Below, in pieces: positions 16,980 to 26,206 of a DNA stretch of 64,000 bases. Made by a program: the position numbers and the translations under genes. The notes under the pieces were generated by a model. The model saw only the letters and a list, made by a program, of their open reading frames with translations. It was not told the origin of the DNA and did no database searches. Each line of letters starts with the position of its first letter. Positions within the stretch are counted from its first letter, which is position 1. Origin of the DNA: Sulfuricurvum sp. PD_MW2 (GTDB lineage: Bacteria; Campylobacterota; Campylobacteria; Campylobacterales; Sulfurimonadaceae); the NCBI RefSeq assembly GCF_002633015.1, contig NZ_NSIU01000010.1:1-64000 (forward strand), given 5' to 3'.

Positions 16980-19900
16980 CTATAGCCTTTTATTTGTTAT
17001 GCAATATGCTTCGAATGCTTCAATACTCAACGGACGACTGAAATAATACCCCTGATACGCTCCGCATCCAAAAGATTTCAACATGCTCAACTGCTCTTGT
17101 GTTTCAACACCTTCAGCTATGACAGATAGCCCCATGCTGTGTCCTAGTGCAATTGTTGACTTACAGATGATCGTGTCATTGGTATCACTCAAAATATCTC
17201 GTACAAACCCTTGATCTATTTTCAATTGATCCAACGGAAGACGTTTTAGATATGACAAAGAGGAGTATCCGGTTCCAAAATCATCTAAAGAAAAAGTGAT
17301 CCCGTACTCTTTTAGGGTTTCCATTTTTTCGATAACGTTTTCAATATTCTGTACCAATAAGCTTTCCGTCAATTCAAGTTTAAGCCGTTTTGGATCAATT
17401 TGATAGTGTTCAATTGTCTTGATGACACTATCCGCAAAATTGTTTTGATTGAACTGACGAGCGCTTACATTGACAGAAATGCTAAACGTTTCAAAGCCAT
17501 TTTGTTGACTCCATTGCTTGATTTGCTCGCACGCTGTTTGTAGAATCCATTCTCCCAGAGGGATGATCAAGCCAGTTTCTTCGGCAAGAGGTATAAACTC
17601 TAATGGTGAAACCATACCTCGAGTAGGATGATTCCATCGAATCAACGCTTCGGCACCATAAATTTCACCGTTATTGTAGACTTGCGGCTGATAATAAAGA
17701 GAAAATTGTCTCTCTTCAATCCCCCGTCGCATCTCCTCTTCCAGCAGTGCTCTGTCTTTTAACGATTTTTCCATTTCCGGATCAAAGAAACTTAGGGTGT
17801 TTCTACCCATCTCTTTGGATTGATACATCGCTAAATCTGCTTGTTTCATCAGTTCATCACTCGAGACACGGTCACTGTTGAAAAGTGTAATACCGACACT
17901 GGCAGTTGATTGATAGTTTATCTCATCAAGTACATACGGCTTATTCAATTCCGCTAATATTTTTTTCGCAATCTGCTCACACAAAGAGGCGGCATATTTC
18001 TCATCTAGCCCTATATTCGCAAGCAGTATGACAAACTCATCCCCACCTAATCTAGCGATGGTATCCCCGTCGCGAACACATTCGAGCAAGCGTTTGGCAG
18101 ATTGTTTGAGTAATATATCTCCTATCGCATGTCCCAATGTGTCATTGAGAGTTTTAAAATGGTCTAAATCGATAAACAAAAGTGCCCCGAATTGATGATT
18201 CGTTGCATACAGCTCCTGCATCTGGTTCAATCGCTCTATAAACAGTGTTTTATTCGGCAATTGCGTCAAGGTATCGAAAAAAGCGAGTCGATTGATCTCT
18301 TCTTCTGCACTTTTTCGTTCGGTAATATCTTGTACCGTTCCTATTGAACGAAGAGGCTTTCCTTGATCATCAAAATCACTGATGCCGCTCTCATGGACCC
18401 ATTTGATTCGTCCATCATCCATTAATAACCGATGCGTAATTTCATAAGGCTGTTGAGATGAGAGAGAAGTCATATAGGAATTGTTGACCATTTCTCTGTC
18501 TTCGGGATGAACAAGATTGGAAAAAGCGGCATACGTCGGAGTAAAATGGTGAGCATCTTGTTCGAATATTCGATAAACTTCTTCCGACCATATTAATGAA
18601 TTGTTGATCAAATCAAGCGCCCAGCTTCCCATATGGGCAACGTGCTGTGCGTCATTGAGCATTTTCGCATTGAGGCGCAAATCTTCTTGCATCTCTTTTT
18701 GTTTGGTTATGTCTTCATAGATACCCAAAACGCCTAAAATACTTCCATCTTTGTTTTTTAGGGGAATTTTGGACGTACTCAACCAGATCGTATTTCCATC
18801 CGGAGTCGTTTGATCCTCTTCATAAAAAAGTTTTGCCTCACCCGACTCAATTACCGCTCGATCATCTGCACGATAAAGTTCTGCCTGATCTCTCCATCCA
18901 AGCTGATAATCGTCTTTTCCGATTAAATCGGATGGATCTTCTAATCCTGCATCCCGTGCGAATAGAGTATTACACCCCATATAACGCAAATATTTATTTT
19001 TCCAAAATACTCGAATCGGTATAGTATCAATGATTGTATTGAGCAGATTGCGAGATTCAATAATTTCATCTTCCGCATTTTTCCATTCGGTAATGTCGGT
19101 ATCATTTCCCCGGTAGCCAAGCAAGCGACCATCAGGAGCCAGCAGAGGCAAACCATTGGTCATTAGCCATATCAGTTTTCCATCTTTGCGTTCAGCACAA
19201 TTTTTAAAATTACTAAAAGGCTCTTTACGTTTAATCACTTCAAAAGCGGCATTTTTAAACTCTTCACGTTCGGCAAGAGGGTGTAAATCGTAAAAATGCA
19301 TCCCTAATATCTCTTTTCGTGTATATCCCAAAACATCGTAAACAACATCACTCACATAGGTGTATTTTCCATCATAATCGACTTCCCATGCAATCGTTCG
19401 ACTGTGCTGTGAAAGTTCTTCCAAACGCTGTTGACTCTCCACGATTGTCTCGTGCTGATGGATAATATTCTCATCCGTACGTTTCAGTAATTGATAGATA
19501 AATCCCAAAATTAAGGTAGTAAAAAGCCCTCCGATGAGTGCTATGATTGATCCCATGTCAAAAAATTCGAGATTATTATTGGTTACATTTTGGACGACGA
19601 AAAGATCACCTACCTCTTTTCCGGAAACATCCTTAACGGGAAGGTTTGCAATACGGTAACTGTTTCCGTTGGATTCTAGTTCTTCATCCAGATTTTCATG
19701 TTTATGCTGAAGTGATAATTTGTTTTTCATATAAGAGGAAAAAGTATCCGGCAATTTTTCAAAGCTGGAATAAATGAGAACATCCGATGGAAATAATGCC
19801 CAGTTTGGTTCACGATTGAGAAGACGCATACCCTCTTCCCATTGATCTTTATTCAATCCCTTTTTGTGCAATACCATAATCAAATCAATATCGGATTGAA

Positions 19901-20510
19901 CATGCAGCATATGCAACACATCCTCAATTTCTTTACCCATTTCGACATAACCGAGCAACTCATTGTCGACGATTACAGGTTGAACCGTCCGTAATGTGAG
20001 CATTCCCATGGCACCGACTTCAATACCGGATGAAATATCGCGATGCCATTCAGCTTCCTGAGCCGTAAAACGGTCGATAAAATCCCCTTTTTTCCCGGGG
20101 TTGTGTACCCGTAAAAGACAGACTCTATGTTTGTCTAAAAAATAAAAATGGCTAAGGTTATTGCTCTCTTTCATTTTTTGGAAAGTATTTTGCCATTGAT
20201 GGAGTAATGCCGTAGAATCATTGTGACGCAGTGCTTCTTGTACATTATGATCTGATGCTATGACCTTAAGAGTGAGTGCAAGTGAAGATGCTTGTTCATT
20301 TAAAAGTGTCTGCATATTGCTATCGACTTCAGCAATATTTTTTGAAAATGTATCGTGAAGATAATGTTGATGCAGTTTGAATAAGGCAATAGCCATACCG
20401 AATGCGGTCAATACCACCAAAAGAGCTAGTGGTGTCATCAACCGGCGTGTCAATGTATTGGGACGAAACAGATTCAGTTTTGGATCTTGATGTGTGAACA
20501 ATTTTTTCAT
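16980..20510 (-). CDS. Multi-PAS GGDEF-EAL c-di-GMP protein with periplasmic sensor
   Basis: 1176 residues from the ATG at 20510 (AAGG 7 nt upstream; the frame opens at a TTG at 20516). Order: membrane segment (about 27-48), periplasmic Cache-like domain, membrane segment near 325-345, three PAS/PAC modules (QHSRTIAWEVDYDGKYTYVSD; IIDTIPIRVFWKN; MGSWALDLINNSLIWS), GGDEF with intact LGGDEF and upstream RDGD I-site, and EAL (EALIRWNHP, LDDFGTGYSSL, DQLKIDQGFV). Both active sites look intact, so it could make or degrade c-di-GMP. It is first of a two-gene unit with the sensor cyclase. Confidence 0.87.
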   Translation of the reverse strand: MKKLFTHQDPKLNLFRPNTLTRRLMTPLALLVVLTAFGMAIALFKLHQHYLHDTFSKNIAEVDSNMQTLLNEQASSLALTLKVIASDHNVQEALRHNDSTALLHQWQNTFQKMKESNNLSHFYFLDKHRVCLLRVHNPGKKGDFIDRFTAQEAEWHRDISSGIEVGAMGMLTLRTVQPVIVDNELLGYVEMGKEIEDVLHMLHVQSDIDLIMVLHKKGLNKDQWEEGMRLLNREPNWALFPSDVLIYSSFEKLPDTFSSYMKNKLSLQHKHENLDEELESNGNSYRIANLPVKDVSGKEVGDLFVVQNVTNNNLEFFDMGSIIALIGGLFTTLILGFIYQLLKRTDENIIHQHETIVESQQRLEELSQHSRTIAWEVDYDGKYTYVSDVVYDVLGYTRKEILGMHFYDLHPLAEREEFKNAAFEVIKRKEPFSNFKNCAERKDGKLIWLMTNGLPLLAPDGRLLGYRGNDTDITEWKNAEDEIIESRNLLNTIIDTIPIRVFWKNKYLRYMGCNTLFARDAGLEDPSDLIGKDDYQLGWRDQAELYRADDRAVIESGEAKLFYEEDQTTPDGNTIWLSTSKIPLKNKDGSILGVLGIYEDITKQKEMQEDLRLNAKMLNDAQHVAHMGSWALDLINNSLIWSEEVYRIFEQDAHHFTPTYAAFSNLVHPEDREMVNNSYMTSLSSQQPYEITHRLLMDDGRIKWVHESGISDFDDQGKPLRSIGTVQDITERKSAEEEINRLAFFDTLTQLPNKTLFIERLNQMQELYATNHQFGALLFIDLDHFKTLNDTLGHAIGDILLKQSAKRLLECVRDGDTIARLGGDEFVILLANIGLDEKYAASLCEQIAKKILAELNKPYVLDEINYQSTASVGITLFNSDRVSSDELMKQADLAMYQSKEMGRNTLSFFDPEMEKSLKDRALLEEEMRRGIEERQFSLYYQPQVYNNGEIYGAEALIRWNHPTRGMVSPLEFIPLAEETGLIIPLGEWILQTACEQIKQWSQQNGFETFSISVNVSARQFNQNNFADSVIKTIEHYQIDPKRLKLELTESLLVQNIENVIEKMETLKEYGITFSLDDFGTGYSSLSYLKRLPLDQLKIDQGFVRDILSDTNDTIICKSTIALGHSMGLSVIAEGVETQEQLSMLKSFGCGAYQGYYFSRPLSIEAFEAYCITNKRL

Positions 20511-20520
20511 GTTCAACCTT

Positions 20521-20556
20521 GTTAATATTAATTATTTTAATTATTTGTATATTAAC
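20521..20556. promoter_or_regulatory. AT-rich inverted repeat upstream of the GGDEF-EAL gene
   Basis: GTTAATAT (20521-20528) is mirrored by ATATTAAC (20549-20556), 20 nt apart, directly upstream of the GGDEF-EAL start. This could be an operator. The high AT content makes chance possible. Confidence 0.3.
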
Positions 20557-20637
20557 TTAGAATACACATTGATACCTTTGTGATAGATTAATAGTGCTGT
20601 GTTTCCCCACCTAAACATTGAATAACTACAAAAAGAA

Positions 20638-21042
20638 TCAAAATTTAACCTTGGCATATCGATCAATTATCCATTCTGCAACCGCTTGTTTTTCCTTTTC
20701 GGAGAGTTTCCCTTTTTGTGAGGGCATAATGCCGAACTTCTCAATCGCCATAGGATGGCACATGCTGTATTGAACACTCGGATTTTCGATATAGTCTTTG
20801 ATAAATGCGATCGTTACACGGCGTTTGACATCTTGATCTTCATCAGCGATAATAATATTCTCACGAAGACGATTTGAGACTTCGACCATCGGTGGTGCTT
20901 TTAACGTGTTGATATGTTTTAATACTTCCTGTTTCTCCATCATTTCAACATGGCATTGCATACACTTTTTTTGATAAACACTATAGCCATCCACCCCGAA
21001 CAAAGAGAGTGCAGTCCCCAAAATGAGTGTAATTTTCATCAT
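20638..21042 (-). CDS. Small monohaem c-type cytochrome
   Basis: 134 residues: a signal peptide (about 1-16), one haem-binding CMQCH (C27, C30, H31) close behind it, and a long helical tail with a possible Met ligand in GIMPSQKGKLS. A CHP motif near residue 95 is not a haem site. The ATG has AAGGA upstream and lies 13 nt after the FmdE-like gene, so they form an operon. A periplasmic electron carrier is likely; the partner is not known. The two genes lie behind a Crp/Fnr palindrome at 21718-21731. Confidence 0.8.
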   Translation of the reverse strand: MMKITLILGTALSLFGVDGYSVYQKKCMQCHVEMMEKQEVLKHINTLKAPPMVEVSNRLRENIIIADEDQDVKRRVTIAFIKDYIENPSVQYSMCHPMAIEKFGIMPSQKGKLSEKEKQAVAEWIIDRYAKVKF

Positions 21043-21055
21043 AATCTTTTTCCTT

Positions 21056-21658
21056 TTAATGGGTGATAATCAAGCCCGGATGTTCCGCGTAATCGATCAA
21101 TATCGATTTGACACGCTTCTGCCATGCCTCTTGAAATGATCTTTCAATTTCTAAAGTTGCTTTTTCGGAAAGAATCATACCCAACCATTCTGCCATTTTA
21201 GAATCAGATGGGACAATTTTGGGATTATACGAAAGTTCGATTTTCGCTCCCGTATCCATCCGTTCAATTGCCATTTCTCCTCGCATGTCCGATCCGTACA
21301 CTACCAATCTGCGCCGATCGTATTTTCCGCTCAATCCATGAAAACCGCTATTATCAGTGGCTCCGGTAATCAATGTTGCAATATTGGACATCACTCCGAC
21401 AACCCCTTCTCCCAAGTTACCTTGAAAGTATATTTTGATTTCACCGCGAATCGGGTGAGTATCAGGGTAAAGCAGGTTTAAGGCTTTTTTGAGCATCAAA
21501 TAAGTCCCCGCCACGGTAGGACATGAATGTCCCGCAAGTTTGACCGCATCCGCGTAGGTATAGGTGAATATACCCTCTTCCGCAGCACCCAACACTTTTG
21601 CTAGTGGATCGTACATCGTTATAGGAGAAACCTCGTTATAAAAAGATATATTGAACAT
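21056..21658 (-). CDS. FmdE-like domain protein
   Basis: 200 residues with no signal peptide. The segment YADAVKLAGHSCPTVAGTYLMLKKAL resembles the FmdE/GsU-type family start, where a Cys and His near the N-terminus bind metal. FmdE-type proteins are associated with molybdenum formylmethanofuran dehydrogenase operons but occur widely with unknown function. An AAGGA site precedes the ATG. It is first of an operon with the monohaem cytochrome and diverges from the rhodanese gene across a shared Crp/Fnr box. Family assignment is from motif recall only. Confidence 0.55.
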   Translation of the reverse strand: MFNISFYNEVSPITMYDPLAKVLGAAEEGIFTYTYADAVKLAGHSCPTVAGTYLMLKKALNLLYPDTHPIRGEIKIYFQGNLGEGVVGVMSNIATLITGATDNSGFHGLSGKYDRRRLVVYGSDMRGEMAIERMDTGAKIELSYNPKIVPSDSKMAEWLGMILSEKATLEIERSFQEAWQKRVKSILIDYAEHPGLIITH

Positions 21659-21717
21659 TGATAATCCTTGTTTATGTGCATTTGGAGGAATTGTACGTTT
21701 TTAGCAAGAGATTCGGA

Positions 21718-21731
21718 TTGATCTATATCAA
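21718..21731. promoter_or_regulatory. Crp/Fnr-type palindrome (FmdE-cytochrome / rhodanese)
   Basis: TTGAT-CTAT-ATCAA, a perfect match to the Fnr consensus TTGAT-N4-ATCAA. It is centred 66 nt before the FmdE-like start and 63 nt before the rhodanese start, so it can serve both divergent promoters at the same activating distance. Confidence 0.75.
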
Positions 21732-21787
21732 AAAATAAACAAATTCATTTCGTTAAGATGAGTGTTACATTTAACATAGGAGTGCAC

Positions 21788-22210
21788 ATGAAAACGATCA
21801 TGACATTGATTCTACCGCTGATGATATCAGCCGGAGTATGGGGAGCAGAACCGGTTCTCAGTGATGAGACGAAGATATTGTTAAAAGAGGCCAAATCAGA
21901 GGTCGAAGCAATTTCTCCGCAGCAATTGAAAACGTTGATGGAAGAGGGAAAAATAGTTTTGGTAGATGTACGCGATCCTGATGAGTGGGAAAAAAGCACC
22001 ATCACGTACGATCGTCAAGTCAAAATATCACGCGGTTTTCTTGAAATCAAATATCCCAAATTGATTTTAGAAAAATATAACAAAGAAGATACCTTCGTCC
22101 TCTATTGCGGATTGGAACCACGCTCGGTCTTAGCCGCACAACAATTAAAACACTTAGGGTTCAAACATGTATCGTATTTGCAGGGAGGATTAAAAAACTT
22201 CAATCCATGA
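21788..22210 (+). CDS. Periplasmic rhodanese-domain protein
   Basis: 140 residues from the ATG at 21788 (AGGAG 5 nt upstream). A signal peptide MKTIMTLILPLMISAGVWGA is followed by a single rhodanese domain: ISPQQLKTLMEEGKIVLVDVRDPDEW and the active-site loop YCGLEPRS with the catalytic Cys. Such proteins transfer sulfane sulfur from thiosulfate or polysulfide to acceptors. It faces the FmdE-cytochrome operon across a Crp/Fnr box, which implies anaerobic expression in the periplasm. Confidence 0.85.
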   Translation: MKTIMTLILPLMISAGVWGAEPVLSDETKILLKEAKSEVEAISPQQLKTLMEEGKIVLVDVRDPDEWEKSTITYDRQVKISRGFLEIKYPKLILEKYNKEDTFVLYCGLEPRSVLAAQQLKHLGFKHVSYLQGGLKNFNP

Positions 22211-22216
22211 GAATGC

Positions 22217-23962
22217 TTATAGCTCCCAGTACTTTTTGCTCACAAGAAGCTTTTGGATAGAGGGTGCGATCTGCGGATCGCTTTGCCCTTTGCTCCAAAG
22301 CCCTTTGATAAGATATCGCTTCGCATCATCAAACTGATCATCAATCAATGCAATGAACGACGATGTCGGAAAACATTGTAACAGCAGCTCTTTTTCGTGT
22401 TCGAATACTTCCGTTTCTAATGAGTTTTTTTGTAACGCATATAATGACTGGACAGAAGAGTGTTCCAAACTCCCCAAAATCCACAAAGATAGAAATTCAG
22501 TCGTATAGATATTGAGTACCGATGATGCGAATGATTCAAACGATTCACATCCGCTTTGGTCGAACTCGATGATTAAGAGTTCGATGATAGATTTGATATG
22601 ATCCAGCGGTGCCATCTCAAACAGTTCTCTCCCGACGCTTAATCCCTGCGTATGCTCAGCCCCGATATAGATACGTGCCCCTTTTTCCGTAGCACCGAAT
22701 TGGGCGGTACGAAGACCGATCAGTCCGATATCGCAATGCTGATGCCGCCCGCACCCCTTTGCACAGCCTGATATTCCGATCTGAATCCGGCGATCTCGTA
22801 TCTTCTCCAGAGGGAGCAGATAGGAGGCATCATCTTTGATATTCCAGAAGGAATACGGGCAATACTCGCTTCCGGCACAGGCAACAACCGTTTTACTGTA
22901 TGTTCGGTTTGTAAAAGGGACATCGGGTGTAGATAGTCCAACAAGATAGAGATTATGATCCGTACACAAACGGACCTCGCTCTCAGTAGCCTCCGCAAAC
23001 GATGCAATTTCGATAAGCTCATCAGGTGTTACTCGTCCAAAATCGGTTTCGTAGCAAAATGCGAATTTGTCAGCTTTGAGAGATTCATACTCTCCAAAAT
23101 CCCGTTTTTCAACAATCAGTTCACCTGCTTTTTCCCATTGTTTTTGATATTTTTCCTTCACATAACCTAAAAACTGTTCCATCCCGATCTCTTCCAACAA
23201 ATGAAACAATCTAGTACGGGTACGGGTAAAACGAAGTCCGTAGGTATTAAAGGTCTCAATAAATGCGATAAAGAATTCTACAACCTCCTCTGAATGCAAG
23301 AATATATCGGCGTTTTGGGCTATTTCGGTATTTTTACCTCCCATATAGACATTAAATCCGTACCGACCCTCTCGAATGGCTAAAGCGAAATAAATATCAT
23401 TGGCAAAAAATGAAGTAACGTTGGTGCGATTGCCGGATATTCCGGTCGAAATTCTACGCGGCAGCATCCCAACAAGATCACGATTTTTGAGAAAATACTC
23501 CTGCATTTGGAGGATAATAGGATAGGTTTCGATTACACTTGTTTCCCCTATTCCATCATACACATCGGTAACGATATTGCGTACATTGTCACCGAAGGTT
23601 TGCCATGTTGAAATACCAAGAGCATTGATCATCTTGTGGAGATGCAAAACATCCTCACTTTTTACTTCATGCAGTTGAATACCGGCACGTGCGGTAAGGA
23701 TGATTTTAAGCGAATATTCATCCGCTATTTTGGAAATTTCGCGGAGTTGAGCCGTCGTAATCCGTCCTGCGGTTATGCGCAAACGAAGCGTATAATCCTC
23801 TTGAATCGATGCGGTAAAAATTCCAAAATCTTGGAGATAAAACTCATCTCCCTCGCTAATAGCATTAAAATCCAATGTCTCTATCTGAGGGTAGTATTCA
23901 AAGGGAGAAAGCGCCATTTTATGACGTTCACGTTTGTTGAGTTTTCGTGCAGTTTGTTCCAT
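22217..23962 (-). CDS. NirA-like sirohaem nitrite/sulfite reductase
   Basis: 581 residues from the ATG at 23962, 13 nt past the stop of the CopD-like gene. It carries two ferredoxin-like/sirohaem repeats and the diagnostic Cys pairs CAGSEYC (C362, C368) and CAKGC (C400, C404), which hold the [4Fe-4S]-sirohaem centre; RRISTGISGNRTN is a further family motif. The last about 120 residues go beyond the core fold. Because it follows moaA and a CopD-like gene in one Crp/Fnr-controlled operon near nap, nitrite reduction to ammonium fits better than sulfite reduction, but sequence alone does not decide. Confidence 0.78.
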   Translation of the reverse strand: MEQTARKLNKRERHKMALSPFEYYPQIETLDFNAISEGDEFYLQDFGIFTASIQEDYTLRLRITAGRITTAQLREISKIADEYSLKIILTARAGIQLHEVKSEDVLHLHKMINALGISTWQTFGDNVRNIVTDVYDGIGETSVIETYPIILQMQEYFLKNRDLVGMLPRRISTGISGNRTNVTSFFANDIYFALAIREGRYGFNVYMGGKNTEIAQNADIFLHSEEVVEFFIAFIETFNTYGLRFTRTRTRLFHLLEEIGMEQFLGYVKEKYQKQWEKAGELIVEKRDFGEYESLKADKFAFCYETDFGRVTPDELIEIASFAEATESEVRLCTDHNLYLVGLSTPDVPFTNRTYSKTVVACAGSEYCPYSFWNIKDDASYLLPLEKIRDRRIQIGISGCAKGCGRHQHCDIGLIGLRTAQFGATEKGARIYIGAEHTQGLSVGRELFEMAPLDHIKSIIELLIIEFDQSGCESFESFASSVLNIYTTEFLSLWILGSLEHSSVQSLYALQKNSLETEVFEHEKELLLQCFPTSSFIALIDDQFDDAKRYLIKGLWSKGQSDPQIAPSIQKLLVSKKYWEL

Positions 23963-23975
23963 GAGTAATATCCGT

Positions 23976-24416
23976 TTAGAGAGCTGAACGCAGGTTAACA
24001 GCAACCCACAAAATTGCTAGATTGAGTATAAAAATTGCTAATGACCCGCCACGAGAAAGAATGGTTTGTATCAATGTCCGTGTTGTTTTATGGGTTGCAA
24101 AAGCGATATAAAGATGTATCATTGTTGCTAGAGCCAACAATGCAACCAAGAGCATCTTCCATTCAAAATATTTCCCGATTTCTGTACCGGTCTGCATCGT
24201 ACCGAAGAGTTGATAGTGATCTGCAAGAACGACCCCTGTCGTTATGAGTATCAGCAGCCATACGGTTTCAAAGTAGCCATAAAACGGCCCTATCGCACCG
24301 TATACAGCCTCTTGTGTCGCTTTATCTCGAATAAATACGCCCAATCCGAACAAAACGATGCTACCGCCTATCCATGCGCAGGCTGAGAGGATATGGATGT
24401 ATAAAATCCATGTCAT
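23976..24416 (-). CDS. CopD-like integral membrane protein
   Basis: 146 residues with four membrane segments: WILYIHILSACAWIGGSIVLFGL, the segment after FYGYFETVWLLILITTGVVLA, MLLVALLALATMIHLYIAFA and LAIFILNLAILWVAVN. The pattern of conserved His in the first and third segments (YIHILSA, MIHLYIA) is typical of CopD/YkoY or HemJ-type membrane proteins. It lies between moaA and the NirA-like gene in one operon. Possible roles include haem or copper handling; no firm function. Confidence 0.6.
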   Translation of the reverse strand: MTWILYIHILSACAWIGGSIVLFGLGVFIRDKATQEAVYGAIGPFYGYFETVWLLILITTGVVLADHYQLFGTMQTGTEIGKYFEWKMLLVALLALATMIHLYIAFATHKTTRTLIQTILSRGGSLAIFILNLAILWVAVNLRSAL

Positions 24417-24456
24417 ATCTGCCCCTTCAAACTATTAATATATCTTAATATCATAC

Positions 24457-25422
24457 TCATCCTCCGGTGCGATAAAAAGCGCGGGATGAAACTTCAACGT
24501 TCTCAATACCCCATAAATTTTTTTCTGGCTTATTAAACACTACTTCTTCTAAAATCTTAGTCGCTTGATCGATATTTCCATCACGTATGGCTTGTTTGAT
24601 ACTTTTTGCACCTTCAAAATACAAGCATCCGATGAGATCACCTTCAGCACTCAGACGCAATCGGTCACACGTTTCGCAAAAATCGTGACGGTGCGGCTCA
24701 ATAGTGCCGAATCGATATCCATCAACCATTTCATAGAGATTTGCAGGACCGGCAGATTCTTTTCCGATGGGGATAAAAGAGTATTTTCGACCTAGAACAT
24801 CAATGATTTCATCACTTCTGAGGCCTTGGAGAGTCGTTGTTGCATGGATGTTTTCCATGTATTCTATATAACGAATTTGTGCACCGATCCCTTTTGCGTA
24901 TTCAAAAAGTGGGAGTATTTCATGATCGTTGATATCTCGTAAAATAACGCTATTGAGCTTTATGCTGAGCCCTGCATCAACTGCTGCATCGATACCGGCT
25001 AAAACCTGATCTAAAACATTTTTTTGCGTGATATAATGTAATGTTTCTCTCTCAAGTGAATCAAGCGAAATATTCACCCGTCGCAATCCTGCACGTTTGA
25101 GTTTTTTTGCTTGCTCCGGCAATAAAAATCCGTTTGTTGTCAATCCGATATCGACATGCGGCGCATAGGTATGGATCATTGCAATAAGTTCGTCAAGATT
25201 ATCACGGGTTGTCGGTTCTCCACCCGTCAGTCGGATTTTTTCTATCCCATTATCAATACCGATTTTAATAAAGGCAAAAAGTTCTTCATAGCTCAATAAA
25301 TTCTCTTTTGGTACCCAGCTAAAAGGTTTTTCGGACATACAATAGCGGCAACGAAAATTACACCGTTCCGTTACGGAAACGCGCAAATAGGTCACTTTAC
25401 GCTCAAATCGATCTCGTAACAT
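24457..25422 (-). CDS. moaA: GTP 3',8-cyclase MoaA (molybdenum cofactor synthesis)
   Basis: 321 residues. Radical SAM motif CNFRCRYC (C21, C25, C28), LTGGEPTTR, a C-terminal second cluster with CETCDRLRLSAEGDLIGC, and the conserved terminal Gly-Gly. MoaA converts GTP to the cyclic pyranopterin precursor of molybdopterin, needed by NapA encoded nearby. The ATG at 25422 is chosen (AAGGA 7 nt upstream); the frame is open further upstream. It heads the minus-strand operon moaA - CopD-like - nirA-like, behind a Crp/Fnr box shared with the divergent regulator gene. Confidence 0.95.
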   Translation of the reverse strand: MLRDRFERKVTYLRVSVTERCNFRCRYCMSEKPFSWVPKENLLSYEELFAFIKIGIDNGIEKIRLTGGEPTTRDNLDELIAMIHTYAPHVDIGLTTNGFLLPEQAKKLKRAGLRRVNISLDSLERETLHYITQKNVLDQVLAGIDAAVDAGLSIKLNSVILRDINDHEILPLFEYAKGIGAQIRYIEYMENIHATTTLQGLRSDEIIDVLGRKYSFIPIGKESAGPANLYEMVDGYRFGTIEPHRHDFCETCDRLRLSAEGDLIGCLYFEGAKSIKQAIRDGNIDQATKILEEVVFNKPEKNLWGIENVEVSSRAFYRTGG

Positions 25423-25479
25423 GGTAGCTTCCTTAATAAATCTATAGGTTAATGGTAGCTGTTTTAGAACGTCAAGTTC

Positions 25480-25493
25480 TTGATTTATGTCAA
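25480..25493. promoter_or_regulatory. Crp/Fnr-type palindrome (moaA / regulator)
   Basis: TTGAT-TTAT-GTCAA, one base from the Fnr consensus, centred 64 nt before moaA and 62 nt before the Crp/Fnr regulator. This suggests coordinate control and autoregulation. Confidence 0.7.
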
Positions 25494-25548
25494 TCTTAGA
25501 ATTCTGAGGTTGCGTTATCATAAACTTTTAAACGTGAAAGGTTTTATT

Positions 25549-26205
25549 ATGTCATTTGCACTAGAGAATCTTGATTTTTTCAAAGATTGCGATCCTCAAA
25601 AACTCTCAAAATTATCATCAACCGCAAAATATAAACCTTATAATGCATCCGATATTTTGGTGTATGAAGAAGATGATATCAATCGTGTCTATTTTCTTGT
25701 AGATGGCGAGGTTAAACTCTATAAAGTAGATCGTTTCGATAATGAGATTTTTTTGTATACGCTCTGCAATCAAACTCTTTTGACTGATATCGGTTCATTC
25801 GAATGCCATACGATTAGCTGTTTTAGTAATATAGAGTTTTTGGTTCCGAGCCATGTGGTATCATTCGATTTGAAAATTTTCAAGGAAGTTGTACAAACCG
25901 ATCTGTCGCTTTTAATCAATTTGGTCAATATCTTAGCCGATCAAAAACATCGGGTTGATTGTATGGTGAGTATGGGAATGGTCTTTGATGTGACGGCAAA
26001 AGTTGCCAAGATGCTGCATGATCATCTGGATTTGTACAATCAACTCAAAAAACAAGAGATATCGTATCGTCTGAATATCCAGCCTGCAACTTTGTCTCGT
26101 GTACTTGCCAAGTTTATGCGTAAAGGTCTCATCGAAGAACAAGACCACAAAACAGTAGTTTTGCAACGCGAAGAATTAACTCGATATTTTAATGAAGGAC
26201 TTTAA
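25549..26205 (+). CDS. Crp/Fnr family transcription regulator
   Basis: 218 residues from the ATG at 25549 (AAAGG upstream). An N-terminal cyclic-nucleotide-binding-like beta roll (DILVYEEDDINRVYFLVDGEVKLYKVDR) is followed by a dimerisation helix and a C-terminal HTH (ISYRLNIQPATLSRVLAKFMRKGLIEE). There is no N-terminal Cys cluster as in Fnr, so it resembles the NssR/NarR/Dnr branch that senses NO or nitrate status. The recognition helix PATLSRV matches the Fnr-like site TTGAY-N4-RTCAA found at five places in this region. It is translated just before the NarX-like sensor gene (1 nt gap). Confidence 0.88.
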   Translation: MSFALENLDFFKDCDPQKLSKLSSTAKYKPYNASDILVYEEDDINRVYFLVDGEVKLYKVDRFDNEIFLYTLCNQTLLTDIGSFECHTISCFSNIEFLVPSHVVSFDLKIFKEVVQTDLSLLINLVNILADQKHRVDCMVSMGMVFDVTAKVAKMLHDHLDLYNQLKKQEISYRLNIQPATLSRVLAKFMRKGLIEEQDHKTVVLQREELTRYFNEGL

Positions 26206-26206
26206 A

